Shown here: piece after piece, positions 43,746-52,882 of the stretch
How positions within the stretch are numbered: the first letter of the stretch is position 1
Layout of the letters: every line of letters starts with the position of its first letter
DNA from: Marinibium conchae
GTDB lineage: Bacteria > Pseudomonadota > Gammaproteobacteria > Enterobacterales > Alteromonadaceae
Direction of reading: 5' to 3'
Assembly (NCBI RefSeq): GCF_015595035.1
Contig: NZ_JADNRN010000001.1
Span: 1,178,001-1,242,000, forward strand
DNA length: 64,000 nt
The notes under the pieces: model-generated
What the model was told of the DNA's origin: nothing
Seen by the model: the letters and a program-made list of their open reading frames with translations, nothing else
The model's database searches: none
Made by a program: the position numbers and the translations under genes

Positions 43746-44027
43746 ATGAAGCAATTTGTAGATATTCATACACTATTGAGCACACCTGAAGACATGGAAG
43801 ATATTCACGATGACAGTGAAGAGGCCTCGGATAAATTAAACCTCATTCTTCACATGGTTTTTGATCGTATAGAAGAAGATGAAGAAACCGACAGAATTAA
43901 CAATATTTTGTCGAAAACATGGGAACATTGGCATCAAGATCGGTATTTATTAGATATTGAGGTTGACGATTTGGTTGATTGGGTAGATCATCTATTATCA
44001 ACTTGGGACGATTCTGAAGAATCATAA
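43746..44027 (+). CDS. Small acidic protein of unknown function
   Basis: A 93-residue, strongly acidic, probably helical protein that I do not recognise. It has no signal or membrane segment; it is rich in Asp/Glu with several Trp (TWEHWHQ, DWVDHLLSTWDD). It lies between msrC (48 bases) and proQ (25 bases) on the same strand. A plausible start is ATG 43746 close behind GAGG. An RNA- or protein-mimic partner of ProQ is conceivable from the charge and position, but there is no direct evidence. Confidence 0.72.
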   Translation: MKQFVDIHTLLSTPEDMEDIHDDSEEASDKLNLILHMVFDRIEEDEETDRINNILSKTWEHWHQDRYLLDIEVDDLVDWVDHLLSTWDDSEES

Positions 44028-44052
44028 ACATTAGTGAACACGAAGTAATTTA

Positions 44053-44709
44053 ATGGAAGAACAACAAAAATTAGCAAATAGCAAAGAGGTTCTTGCCTTT
44101 CTTGTTAAAGAGTTTCCGAAGTGCTTTTCGCTTGAAGGCGAAGCAAAACCACTAAAAATAGGCATTTTTCATGACCTATCACAACGTTTAGAAGGTGACG
44201 CTCGTTTAAGCAAGAGACTACTGAGAATGTCACTAAGACACTACACCAGCAGTTGGAAGTATTTAGCTTCTATCAAGGCTGGTGCTTTCAGAGTCGATCT
44301 CGATGGCGTTGATGGCGACGCAGTTGAGTTGGAGCATGCCGAACATGCGGCAGCTCAGCTCAAAGAAAGTAAGTCGAAGGCTGCTGAAAAACGTCAAGAA
44401 CTTAAAAAACAAAGCCAAGAAAAGAAAAGTTATAAAAACCGTGCGAATATACCCGGAAAATCCTCAACTAAGCCTAGCTCCAAGGATAAACTAAGAGCTG
44501 ACAAACGTCCAAAACCTGCAGCTCCTAAAGTTAAAGTTAGAGAGTTGCTTGAAGATGATCTAAAAGTCGGCGTACTTGTATCAGTTAAGGTAGGCAGCAC
44601 ACCAATGCCTGCAACAATCACTGAAGTGGCCAAAGATGGTATTCACGTGCAACTTAATTCTGGTATGACAGTCAAAGTGCAGAAGGCGCAATTACGACTA
44701 GCACTTTAG
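44053..44709 (+). CDS. proQ: RNA chaperone ProQ
   Basis: A global RNA-binding protein that stabilises small RNAs and mRNA 3' ends. It has 218 residues. The FinO/ProQ domain covers about 8-115 (EVLAFLVKEFPKCFSLEGEAKPLKIGIF, then RRYLRMSLRHYTSSWKY-type block), followed by a Lys/Ser-rich linker (about 115-165) and a Tudor-like C-terminal domain (VGVLVSVKVGSTPMPATITEVAKDG). The order msrC-(acidic protein)-proQ-prc parallels E. coli. A possible functional link with the putative small RNA at 41.3 kb is only speculation. Confidence 0.95.
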   Translation: MEEQQKLANSKEVLAFLVKEFPKCFSLEGEAKPLKIGIFHDLSQRLEGDARLSKRLLRMSLRHYTSSWKYLASIKAGAFRVDLDGVDGDAVELEHAEHAAAQLKESKSKAAEKRQELKKQSQEKKSYKNRANIPGKSSTKPSSKDKLRADKRPKPAAPKVKVRELLEDDLKVGVLVSVKVGSTPMPATITEVAKDGIHVQLNSGMTVKVQKAQLRLAL

Positions 44710-44780
44710 ATGGTGCAAGGAGTTTAGGCCTCGTCAATTGTTGCTGAAAGGCTAGTTATAACAAGTAAAAGGTAGAACAT

Positions 44781-46928
44781 ATGCAGAAGAGTTTAGGTAA
44801 GTCGTTCAAGCGCAGTGTAATTTGGGCTGCCGTCACAGGCGTGTTCCTATCGGGTGCCGCACTTGCATTAGTCAATACTGCTGAAGTCGACTCCTTAGAC
44901 GAGGCAGCCAAAGCTACTGCTGAGGCAGTCGCACTGGCAGCATTGAGCAAGAGTACTGATTCGACGGCATCTATTCCTGACCTCAAGCAAGAGCTTCAGC
45001 ATACTAAATCTGCCAAGCGCATTACCGAAACCTTCACTCGTTCACATTATAAAAAGATTGAAATCGACAACGCTTTATCACAGAAGATATTTGACCGCTA
45101 TATACGCTCCCTTGACTCAAACAAAAGCTTCTTCTACGCCAGTGATATAGAAAAGTATAAAGAATTCGAAAATAACTTTGATGATGCCTTGAGAAAAGGG
45201 GATCTAGAGGTCGCTTATGAGATCTACAAGTTAAATTTGGAGCGTCGTGCGGAGCGCTTTAGATATGCCCTGAGCTTGCTAGACAATGAATTCAAGTTCG
45301 ATAAAGCGGGTGACAAATATTTTTACGATAGGGAAGATGAGAGTTGGCCCGAAAGCCAAGAAGAACTCAACGAAATATGGCGTCAAAGAGTTAAATATGA
45401 CGCATTAAACCTAAAAATGGCTGACAAGTCTTGGGAAGAAACACAAGAAATGTTGAGTAAGCGCTATGCGCGCGCTATTAAACGTTTGAGTCAAACGAAA
45501 AGCGAGGATGTATTTCAAACTGTCATGAACAGTTTCGCAAGAAGCATTGAAGCGCATACTAGTTACCTCAGTCCAAGGGGTTCTGACCGTTTCCAAATGG
45601 AAATGAATTTGTCGCTTGAAGGCATTGGCGCTGTGCTCCGCTCAGAGGAAGACTATACAACTATTGTGAGTCTTGTTGCAGGCGGGCCGGCAGATAAATC
45701 TGAACAAGTCAAACCTGAAGATAAAATAGTCGCCGTTGCACAAGACGATGAGGATTTTGTCGATGTTGTTGGTTGGCGTTTGGATGACGTTGTTGAGCTT
45801 ATCAAAGGCCCTAAAGGCAGCATTGTTCGCTTACAGATCCTCAAGGGAGCTGGTGAAGGAAAAAATTACGCTGAGGTAACCATTACCCGAGATAAAGTAA
45901 AACTAGAAGATCGCGCCGCAAAATCAGAAATTTACATTCCTCAGGGTGGTCCTAACGCAGGGCAGAAGCTGGGGGTTATCGAGATCCCGAGTTTTTATCA
46001 TAATCTTCATGTTGATGTGAAAAAAGAACTCGATAAGCTCAAAGCCGAAAACGTCCAAGGGGTTATTGTTGATCTGCGAGGGAATGGCGGCGGATCACTA
46101 CCAGAATCTATCTATCTTAGTGGTCTTTTTATTGACAAGGGCCCAGTAGTTCAGGTGCGTTATGAAAACGGCAGAATTAATGTCGACCGCGATACTGACG
46201 GTGTTGTGCATTACGCTGGACCACTTACCGTAATGGTTGACCGCTACAGCGCTTCAGCAAGTGAAATTTTTGCTGCAGCAATGCAAGACTATAATAGAGC
46301 GATCATTGTCGGTGAGCAAACCTTTGGTAAAGGTACTGTTCAGCAACATAGAGGGCTGAACCGCTTGTACGACTTTGACAAAGATAAATTTGGTGCTATT
46401 CAATTTACTATCGCTAAATTTTATCGGATAAGCGGCGGCAGTACCCAATACAAAGGTGTTACCCCCGACATTCAATATCCATCGCCGATCGATCCTGCAG
46501 AATGGGGAGAGAGCAAGGCGGAAAATGCGTTACCTTACGATAGCATTAGAAAGGCAAATTACACTGAATTAGACATGTACGATGGTCTGATTGATGTGTT
46601 AACGGCAAAACACAATGCAAGAGCGCTTAAAGATCCAGAATTCGCCTATATTTTTGAAGATATTGCGGAATATAATGAAAATAAAGATAAAAATTATATT
46701 TCTCTGGTTGAGTCTGAAAGGCTTGAAGACAAGAAAAGTAACGACGAATTAAGATTACGACGCATTAATGAGCGTCTTGAGCGCATGGGCTTCGACAAAG
46801 TGGCAAGTTTAGACGATGATTTGCCCGACGAGTTAAGCGAAATTGACCCTTTTCTTGCTGAGGCGGCAAATATCACTTTTGACATGATCAGCACGGGTAG
46901 ATACGCTCTCAATAGCAAAAGTTCGTAA
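44781..46928 (+). CDS. prc: Tail-specific periplasmic protease Prc (S41)
   Basis: An S41 peptidase of 715 residues that degrades proteins from the C-terminus and processes FtsI and lipoprotein-linked hydrolases in E. coli. It has an N-terminal hydrophobic export segment (about 12-31), a helical N-terminal domain, a PDZ domain near 255-345 (LEGIGAVLRSEEDYTTIVSL), and a catalytic S41 core with Ser in DRYSASASEIFAAAMQDY and Lys in FGKGTVQQ. A Prc-specific C-terminal domain completes it. It is 71 bases after proQ and ends before a hairpin terminator. Confidence 0.95.
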   Translation: MQKSLGKSFKRSVIWAAVTGVFLSGAALALVNTAEVDSLDEAAKATAEAVALAALSKSTDSTASIPDLKQELQHTKSAKRITETFTRSHYKKIEIDNALSQKIFDRYIRSLDSNKSFFYASDIEKYKEFENNFDDALRKGDLEVAYEIYKLNLERRAERFRYALSLLDNEFKFDKAGDKYFYDREDESWPESQEELNEIWRQRVKYDALNLKMADKSWEETQEMLSKRYARAIKRLSQTKSEDVFQTVMNSFARSIEAHTSYLSPRGSDRFQMEMNLSLEGIGAVLRSEEDYTTIVSLVAGGPADKSEQVKPEDKIVAVAQDDEDFVDVVGWRLDDVVELIKGPKGSIVRLQILKGAGEGKNYAEVTITRDKVKLEDRAAKSEIYIPQGGPNAGQKLGVIEIPSFYHNLHVDVKKELDKLKAENVQGVIVDLRGNGGGSLPESIYLSGLFIDKGPVVQVRYENGRINVDRDTDGVVHYAGPLTVMVDRYSASASEIFAAAMQDYNRAIIVGEQTFGKGTVQQHRGLNRLYDFDKDKFGAIQFTIAKFYRISGGSTQYKGVTPDIQYPSPIDPAEWGESKAENALPYDSIRKANYTELDMYDGLIDVLTAKHNARALKDPEFAYIFEDIAEYNENKDKNYISLVESERLEDKKSNDELRLRRINERLERMGFDKVASLDDDLPDELSEIDPFLAEAANITFDMISTGRYALNSKSS

Positions 46929-46946
46929 AATTTATGCTTTGACCTG

Positions 46947-46970
46947 AGGCAGCCTAGCGCTGCCTTTATT
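46947..46970 (+). terminator. Terminator after prc
   Basis: AGGCAGC pairs with GCTGCCT around a CTAGC loop, followed by TTATT. It is 19 bases beyond the prc stop. The T tract is imperfect. Confidence 0.6.
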
Positions 46971-47052
46971 AGTTAATAGACAAGAAACGAAACTGTAACA
47001 ACTATACCAACAGGGTCAGAAGACTCGATAATAATAAAAAAATGAGGTAGTT

Positions 47053-48393
47053 ATGAGTGCACGCGGTGAGTTTTCCTCGCGAATAGGGTTTGTTTTGGCA
47101 GCTGCTGGTTCAGCTGTAGGCTTGGGTAATATTTGGGGCTTTCCAACAAAAGTTGCCGAGAATGGCGGCGCCGCATTTGTTCTTATGTATCTAGTAATGG
47201 CCTTCTTGTTGGCATATCCGGTGTTAATGGCTGAGTTAATTATTGGTCGCGCAAAACGAGCCAATATGATTGATGCCCTAGGTAGCCTTTCTTCTTCACC
47301 TGTATCTCAGTTAGCTGGCAAGATAACGGGTAGTATAGGCCTTACAACAGTAGTGTTTATTCTCGCTTTTTATAGCATTGTAGCCGGTTGGATGATCGCT
47401 TTTTTCATTGATGCTGCCACTAACATGCTTGGGCTAAATTTGCCGTGGTTAACCACTTTCTCGGAATTGCGCAATCTGTGTTTTATGATAGTTTTCCTTG
47501 CCCTAACTGGCATAGTCGTGAGCGGGGGCGTAAGTGGCGGTATAGAGAGGTGGTCGGTTCGCTTAATGCCGACCTTATTCATTATTATCGTTATACTTAT
47601 TATTTATGTGAGTTTCCAAGATGGCGCTATGGAAGGTTGGAAAGCGTATTTAGTTCCTGATTTCTCAAGAGTTCTCGACCCAGGTTTGTTGATAGATGCA
47701 ATGGGTCAAGCCTTCTTCTCGATGTCTTTAGGTGTCGGAACGATGTTGGTGTATGGTTCTTATATTAGAAAAGAAGAGAACTTGCCTAAACTAGGCGCTT
47801 CCGTGGCTTTAGTAGATATTGGTGTTGCAGTGATTGCAGGCATGTTGATTATTCCAGCCATGTATGTTGCTGCTAACAATGGTGTGCAGATTTTCACTGA
47901 AAGTGGGGCACTCATCCAAGGCGACAGTCTAATATTTAATGTATTGCCAGAGCTGTTCAAGACCATTGAGGTGGTCGGCTACCTGGTCGCTACTGCGTTT
48001 TTTGCATTGATGGTTATCGCGGCATTAACCTCCTCGATATCCATGTTGGAAGTACCCGTATCGTACTTAGTTGACAACAAAGGGTTTACGCGTAACAAAG
48101 CTTCTCTTGTTCTTACCCTCAGCGTGATGCTCATCTCTGGCGTTATCGTTTATAATTATGATGCTTTATTTGGACTGGTTATCACCCTTACAACAGAATA
48201 TAGTCAGCCTTTGTTAGGCTTTGCGTTGTGCATATTTGCAGGTTGGGTTTGGCGTCGTAATGATATCTTAGCGGAATTGAAAAATGGGAATGAGCAGGCT
48301 GAGCAAGGCTTGTTTTGGAAGTTATGGCCTTGGTATGTACGTTTTGTATGTCCGGTCATTATTGTATCGATGTTCGTAAAGTCGTTAGTATAA
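47053..48393 (+). CDS. Sodium-dependent transporter, NSS family
   Basis: A 446-residue membrane protein of the LeuT/NSS (SNF) family with about eleven helices. The signature RIGFVLAAAGSAVGLGNIWGFPTKVAENGGAAFV in TM1 (given by positions 11-44) carries the Na+ and substrate contacts, and SMSLGVGTMLVYGSYIRKEENL is the TM6-TM7 segment. Members import amino acids or related compounds with Na+. It has GAGGTAG six bases before the ATG and is nine bases upstream of nhaC, so both Na+ carriers probably share a transcript. Substrate unknown. Confidence 0.92.
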   Translation: MSARGEFSSRIGFVLAAAGSAVGLGNIWGFPTKVAENGGAAFVLMYLVMAFLLAYPVLMAELIIGRAKRANMIDALGSLSSSPVSQLAGKITGSIGLTTVVFILAFYSIVAGWMIAFFIDAATNMLGLNLPWLTTFSELRNLCFMIVFLALTGIVVSGGVSGGIERWSVRLMPTLFIIIVILIIYVSFQDGAMEGWKAYLVPDFSRVLDPGLLIDAMGQAFFSMSLGVGTMLVYGSYIRKEENLPKLGASVALVDIGVAVIAGMLIIPAMYVAANNGVQIFTESGALIQGDSLIFNVLPELFKTIEVVGYLVATAFFALMVIAALTSSISMLEVPVSYLVDNKGFTRNKASLVLTLSVMLISGVIVYNYDALFGLVITLTTEYSQPLLGFALCIFAGWVWRRNDILAELKNGNEQAEQGLFWKLWPWYVRFVCPVIIVSMFVKSLV

Positions 48394-48402
48394 GGAAGTA
48401 TA

Positions 48403-49896
48403 ATGTCATCATCACCATCCCCAAGCACTGAGCGCGAGCCAACATCACCATCGTTAATCGACGCACTTATTCCCATTGTCATGCTTGTTATTTTCATGGG
48501 CAGCGCAGTATATCTATACGGTGAAGATTCCTCCTACGGACCAAACCAAATAGCGCTTTTACTCGCCATGGGAGCAGCCGCGATTATCGGCTTAAAAAAC
48601 GGATACTCATGGAAGGCTATCGAAGCAGGTCTAGTTAAAGGTATTTCGATGTCTTTAGGGGCTTGCATGATCCTCTTCGTTGTTGGCTCACTGATTGGAA
48701 CTTGGATGCTCTCGGGTACAGTGCCAACGCTTATCTATTATGGCTTAAGCTTACTCAATCCAAGCTTCTTTTATGCTGCGGCTTCCCTAATATGTGCAGT
48801 TGTGGCCATGAGTATTGGCAGTTCATGGACTACCGCAGCAACGGTAGGTGTGGCATTGATTGGGGTGGCGACTGGCATGGAAATGTCCTTAGCGATAACA
48901 GCAGGGGCTGTAGTATCAGGCGCGTACTTCGGAGATAAGCTATCGCCATTGTCTGAAACTACCAACCTAGCCCCCGCTATAGCCGGAACTGACTTGTTTG
49001 AACATATTAAATATATGTTATGGACAACTATCCCTAGCTTTATCATCAGCTTAGTTTTATTCGTCATTTTGGGTTTTAGTGAAGATGTTAGTCAGGTTTC
49101 AAGCAGTATCGAAACAATGCAAAACACCCTTGCTAGCCAGTTCGATTTAGGCTGGTATCTGTTAATTCCGTTAGTGTTGCTATTAACCTTAGCGATTCGA
49201 AAAATGCCTGCATTTCCGGCAATTGCCATTGGAGCCCTAACTGGCGGTGTGTGGGCACTACTTTTTCAGGGTGAGTTAGTTGCTTCAATGTTGGATAATG
49301 ACAAGGCCGAGTTTGTACAAAATCTGATGGTCGTATGGACTGCTCTCTTCGATGGTGTTAGTTTCGAAACTGGTGATGCAAGCCTTGATAAGTTGTTAAG
49401 TAGAGGTGGTATGTCGAGCATGCTAAATACCGTCTGGTTGATTATTTGCGCAATGAGTTTTGGTGCGGTCTTAGAAAAAGTCGGTTTGCTAAAGGCTGCT
49501 GTGTCGGCCTTTTTAAAAGGTGCGACTAGTGCGGGCGATATGATTACAAGAACCATACTCACTTGTATCGGCACCAACCTGATCACAGCCGACCAATATA
49601 TCAGCATTGTAATGCCAGGGCGCATGTATAAAGAAGAGTTTGAAAAACGTGGGCTTCATCAACTTAACCTTTCTCGAAGTTTAGAGGATGGGGGGACACT
49701 AACGTCGCCTCTTATCCCCTGGAATACCTGTGGGGCATACATGTCCGGCGTATTGGGTGTGTCTGTCCTCGATTACCTGTTTTATGCCTTTTTCAATTTA
49801 ATCAATCCAGTGTTAGCAGTGATATATGCATTTTTGGGTATTAAAATTCTTCGTCTCGAACCGCCAAAGGTGAAGATAATCAATACTGAGGTCTAA
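48403..49896 (+). CDS. nhaC: Na+/H+ antiporter NhaC
   Basis: A 497-residue inner-membrane antiporter of the NhaC family with about twelve helices. It has SIGSSWTTAATVGVALIGV (about 126-145) and GAYFGDKLSPLSETTNLAPA (about 171-191), followed in the second half by CIGTNLITADQYISIVMPGRMYK and GGTLTSPLIPWNTCGAYMSGVLG, all classical NhaC motifs. It exchanges internal Na+ for external H+. Position directly after an Na+-coupled importer suggests it recycles the Na+ brought in (inference). PepN begins two bases after its stop. Confidence 0.94.
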   Translation: MSSSPSPSTEREPTSPSLIDALIPIVMLVIFMGSAVYLYGEDSSYGPNQIALLLAMGAAAIIGLKNGYSWKAIEAGLVKGISMSLGACMILFVVGSLIGTWMLSGTVPTLIYYGLSLLNPSFFYAAASLICAVVAMSIGSSWTTAATVGVALIGVATGMEMSLAITAGAVVSGAYFGDKLSPLSETTNLAPAIAGTDLFEHIKYMLWTTIPSFIISLVLFVILGFSEDVSQVSSSIETMQNTLASQFDLGWYLLIPLVLLLTLAIRKMPAFPAIAIGALTGGVWALLFQGELVASMLDNDKAEFVQNLMVVWTALFDGVSFETGDASLDKLLSRGGMSSMLNTVWLIICAMSFGAVLEKVGLLKAAVSAFLKGATSAGDMITRTILTCIGTNLITADQYISIVMPGRMYKEEFEKRGLHQLNLSRSLEDGGTLTSPLIPWNTCGAYMSGVLGVSVLDYLFYAFFNLINPVLAVIYAFLGIKILRLEPPKVKIINTEV

Positions 49897-49898
49897 GC

Positions 49899-52481
49899 GT
49901 GACGAAAGCATTAAGTAAAAAACGCAGCGAGTATCGAGCTCCTTCTTATTTAGTCGATGCGATTAAACTTGATATCGCACTAGATCCTAACAATACTAAA
50001 GTTCATTCTCGACTGTCGTGCTCAGTAAACCAAGACACTCAAGATGGCGCTGACTTCGTATTGGACGGCAATGCTTTAACGCTCTCGACGCTTAAATTGA
50101 ATGGCAAAGAGTGCCAGAACTATCATCTGGGCGACGATGCATTAGTGATTCATGGTTCTGCATTAAAGGGCTTAGAGCGCTTTGAACTGGATATCGAAAA
50201 TTGCATAAATCCTAGTGAAAACGCATCACTCGAGGGCCTTTACCTCAGTAATGAAGCCTATTGCACACAATGTGAAGCCGAAGGGTTTAGGAAAATCACC
50301 TATTTCCCCGACCGACCCGATATATTATCGATTTATACTGTTACGATAAGTGCCAATCGTGACCGTTTTCCTCATATTCTTAGCAATGGCGACCTCATTC
50401 GAAGTGCGTCTGAGGGGAATATTCGTACAGTAACTTGGCATGATCCACACCCTAAACCTTGTTATCTGTTTGCGCTTGTTGCAGGTGACTTCGACAAGTT
50501 AACGGATAAATATATTACCATGTCGGGGAAGGAAGTCAGCTTAGAGCTATTTGTAGACAAAGGCAAAGCATCGCAGGGTTATCACGCTCTATCATCTCTC
50601 AAAAAGTCAATGAAATGGGACGAAGATACCTTTGGCCTCGAATACGACCTCAATACTTACATGATCGTAGCGGTCGACTTTTTCAATATGGGGGCGATGG
50701 AAAATAAAGGGTTGAATGTATTTAACAGCAAATATGTGTTGGCCGACGCCTCGAGTGCTACCGATGATGACTTTTTTAATATAGAAGCAATCATTGGACA
50801 CGAATATTTTCATAATTGGACAGGGAATCGCGTTACCTGTCGAGATTGGTTTCAGTTAAGTCTAAAGGAAGGCTTGACAGTTTTTCGTGACCAACAGTTC
50901 TCTGCAGATATGTTTAGTTCATTAGCGACCAGAATTAGTCAAGTGAAAGTAATGAGGGAGCATCAGTTTGCAGAAGATGCTGGGCCTATGAGTCATCCTA
51001 TTCGCCCTGATGAAGTCATGGAAATGAATAATTTCTATACAGTTACCGTTTATGACAAAGGTGCTGAGGTCATAAGGATGTTGCACACATTGTTGTCTGA
51101 GCAAGGCTTTCGAAAGGGCATGGATCTTTATTTTTTACGTCACGATGGCCAAGCGGTTACTTGCGATGATTTCGTCAATGCCATGCAAGATGCAAATGAC
51201 ATTGACCTGAGCCATTTCAAGCGTTGGTATTCACAGTCGGGCACCCCTCAGGTTAAGGTGAAGAAAACTCATTGTCTTGAGTTTTCGCAATACACAGCAC
51301 CAACGGCGGACCAAAAAGAGAAAACAGCGCTTTATATTCCCATTAAGATGGAATGTATTGGCACTGACGGCTTACCTCTAGACTTGGGGCTTACCAACAA
51401 CACCTTCGTTTTAGATAAAAGCAAAGCTAGCTTGGAGCTCACTACCAACGATTATGTGCCTGTTTTATTAAGTGACTTTTCCGCGCCAGTGCAGCTTGAT
51501 TACGATTATACAAATCGTGAATTACTGGTCATTATTAATCACGCATCGAGCGACTATTCTAGGTGGGATGCCGCCCAACAATTGTACGTTAATCTAATTC
51601 GGAAAAGGTACTCGTCGGAACCTAATGAGCATGACGAAGAGCTTGTGTTGAGTGAGTTTCAATCCGCCATTCTACGGAGCCTTGATAATCACGAATTATG
51701 CAATGAATTACTCAGCGTACCTAGCGTAGAGAGCTTATTGCAAAAATTTTCTAAGCCCGACCCTCTGCTCTTAAATCGTGCTAGAGAGGAGTTTTTACTT
51801 ACCTTATCCAACAGTATGTATGAGTTTTTGTTATCTGCTTATGAGAAAAATAATGTCAATGTGCCTTATGAGTACAACAAAAGGCAAGTTAACCAACGTC
51901 GGCTAGCAAATGCCATATTACTGTTGTTAGCGAGCAGCAAAAATGATCAGCTTGCTTCACTCATTGCACAGCGTTATGAAATCGCCGACAACATGACGGA
52001 TAAGCTAGGGTCAATTAAAGCGGCGCAGATTCTTGAATCTGGGCTTTTCGAACGCTTAATGCAGCGCTTTGAAGAAGAGTATGGTAACAATTCAGTAGTT
52101 ATGGATAAATGGTTTGCGTTGCATGCTTCTGCGCCAAAGGATGATTGCCTTGCGCGACTGCAACTTCTTGCAGGTCATAAGCAATTTAACATTAAAAATC
52201 CAAATAAGGTTAGGTCCTTGGTGGGGAGTTTCGCCTATTACAACACACAGGGCTTCCATGCGAAGGACGGCAGCGGCTATCGTTATTTAGCTGACTATTT
52301 ATTGGAACTCGACGAAATTAATCCTCAAGTAGCCTCTCGATTGGTAACGCCTTTAATTCAAAGGAAGCAATATTCGAAGGAACATGACGACTTAATGAAG
52401 CGTCAACTCGAACGGTTAATGGCTAATAAATCGTTAAGTAAAGACTTATTTGAAAAAGTCAGTAAGAGTTTGTTGACTTAA
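49899..52481 (+). CDS. pepN: Aminopeptidase N (M1)
   Basis: A cytosolic zinc aminopeptidase of 860 residues (E. coli 870). GAMENKGLN near 264-272 binds the peptide N-terminus; His301, Glu302, His305 in HEYFHNWTGNR with Glu324 form the HExxH-18-E zinc site. The remaining C-terminal helical domain is intact to the end. The start is GTG 49899, with GAGG upstream inside the end of nhaC. It releases amino acids from peptides, matching GGT and the glutamate dehydrogenase. The DUF2835 gene follows 12 bases later. Confidence 0.96.
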   Translation: MTKALSKKRSEYRAPSYLVDAIKLDIALDPNNTKVHSRLSCSVNQDTQDGADFVLDGNALTLSTLKLNGKECQNYHLGDDALVIHGSALKGLERFELDIENCINPSENASLEGLYLSNEAYCTQCEAEGFRKITYFPDRPDILSIYTVTISANRDRFPHILSNGDLIRSASEGNIRTVTWHDPHPKPCYLFALVAGDFDKLTDKYITMSGKEVSLELFVDKGKASQGYHALSSLKKSMKWDEDTFGLEYDLNTYMIVAVDFFNMGAMENKGLNVFNSKYVLADASSATDDDFFNIEAIIGHEYFHNWTGNRVTCRDWFQLSLKEGLTVFRDQQFSADMFSSLATRISQVKVMREHQFAEDAGPMSHPIRPDEVMEMNNFYTVTVYDKGAEVIRMLHTLLSEQGFRKGMDLYFLRHDGQAVTCDDFVNAMQDANDIDLSHFKRWYSQSGTPQVKVKKTHCLEFSQYTAPTADQKEKTALYIPIKMECIGTDGLPLDLGLTNNTFVLDKSKASLELTTNDYVPVLLSDFSAPVQLDYDYTNRELLVIINHASSDYSRWDAAQQLYVNLIRKRYSSEPNEHDEELVLSEFQSAILRSLDNHELCNELLSVPSVESLLQKFSKPDPLLLNRAREEFLLTLSNSMYEFLLSAYEKNNVNVPYEYNKRQVNQRRLANAILLLLASSKNDQLASLIAQRYEIADNMTDKLGSIKAAQILESGLFERLMQRFEEEYGNNSVVMDKWFALHASAPKDDCLARLQLLAGHKQFNIKNPNKVRSLVGSFAYYNTQGFHAKDGSGYRYLADYLLELDEINPQVASRLVTPLIQRKQYSKEHDDLMKRQLERLMANKSLSKDLFEKVSKSLLT

Positions 52482-52493
52482 TAAACTAGAACA

Positions 52494-52718
52494 ATGAAAA
52501 AATATTATTTTTCTATACAGTTGTCTTATGTAGAGTGTGAAAACTTGTATGACGCAGCAATAAGAACAATAGTTTTGACAGCTAGAACAGGCGAGCGAGT
52601 ACAAATTCCTTGCAATAGCTTGCGGCCATTTGTAGAACCGACTGGCATTAAGGGAAATTTCTGCTTAACTGTTAATAAAGATAACAAAATACAAAGTTTC
52701 ACACGCTCTACAGAGTGA
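52494..52718 (+). CDS. DUF2835 family protein
   Basis: A 74-residue protein of the DUF2835 family of gammaproteobacteria. The pattern YYFSIQLSYVECENLY, then VQIPCNSLRPFV and GIKGNFCLTVNKDNKI matches the family's conserved blocks (IPxxxLRPFV, GIxGxF). Function is unknown. It begins 12 bases after pepN and probably rides on its transcript. Confidence 0.88.
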   Translation: MKKYYFSIQLSYVECENLYDAAIRTIVLTARTGERVQIPCNSLRPFVEPTGIKGNFCLTVNKDNKIQSFTRSTE

Positions 52719-52800
52719 ATTTGGTGCAATTTGAACAATCTTTTCAATTAAATGTAGCTTTATTGCTCAACTGGTACGATTTGTTCTTGCGATTGCAGTG

Positions 52801-52817
52801 AAATGATGTAATCATTT
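52801..52817. promoter_or_regulatory. Inverted repeat upstream of the DUF1302 gene
   Basis: AAATGAT-GTA-ATCATTT is a perfect 7-bp inverted repeat with a 3-base centre, 66 bases before the DUF1302 ATG. Shape and position suit an operator near the promoter. Confidence 0.4.
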
Positions 52818-52846
52818 TGTTAATAGTTTACGTATTACTAGAAAAA

Positions 52847-52862
52847 TATCGTGTAAACGATA
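52847..52862 (+). promoter_or_regulatory. Small leader hairpin before the DUF1302 start
   Basis: TATCGT and ACGATA flank a GTAA loop (GNRA type), ending 20 bases before the start codon and just ahead of the TAGGA ribosome site. It could stabilise the mRNA 5' end or modulate translation. Confidence 0.35.
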
Positions 52863-52882
52863 CTTCGGGAGAATGTAGGAAC

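Noticed and set aside
52530-52710. Imperfect inverted repeat TAGAGTGTGAAAACTT / AAGTTTCACACGCTCTA inside the DUF2835 gene
   Set aside because: The arms are 150 bases apart, need gaps to pair, and both are coding sequence; likely coincidence.
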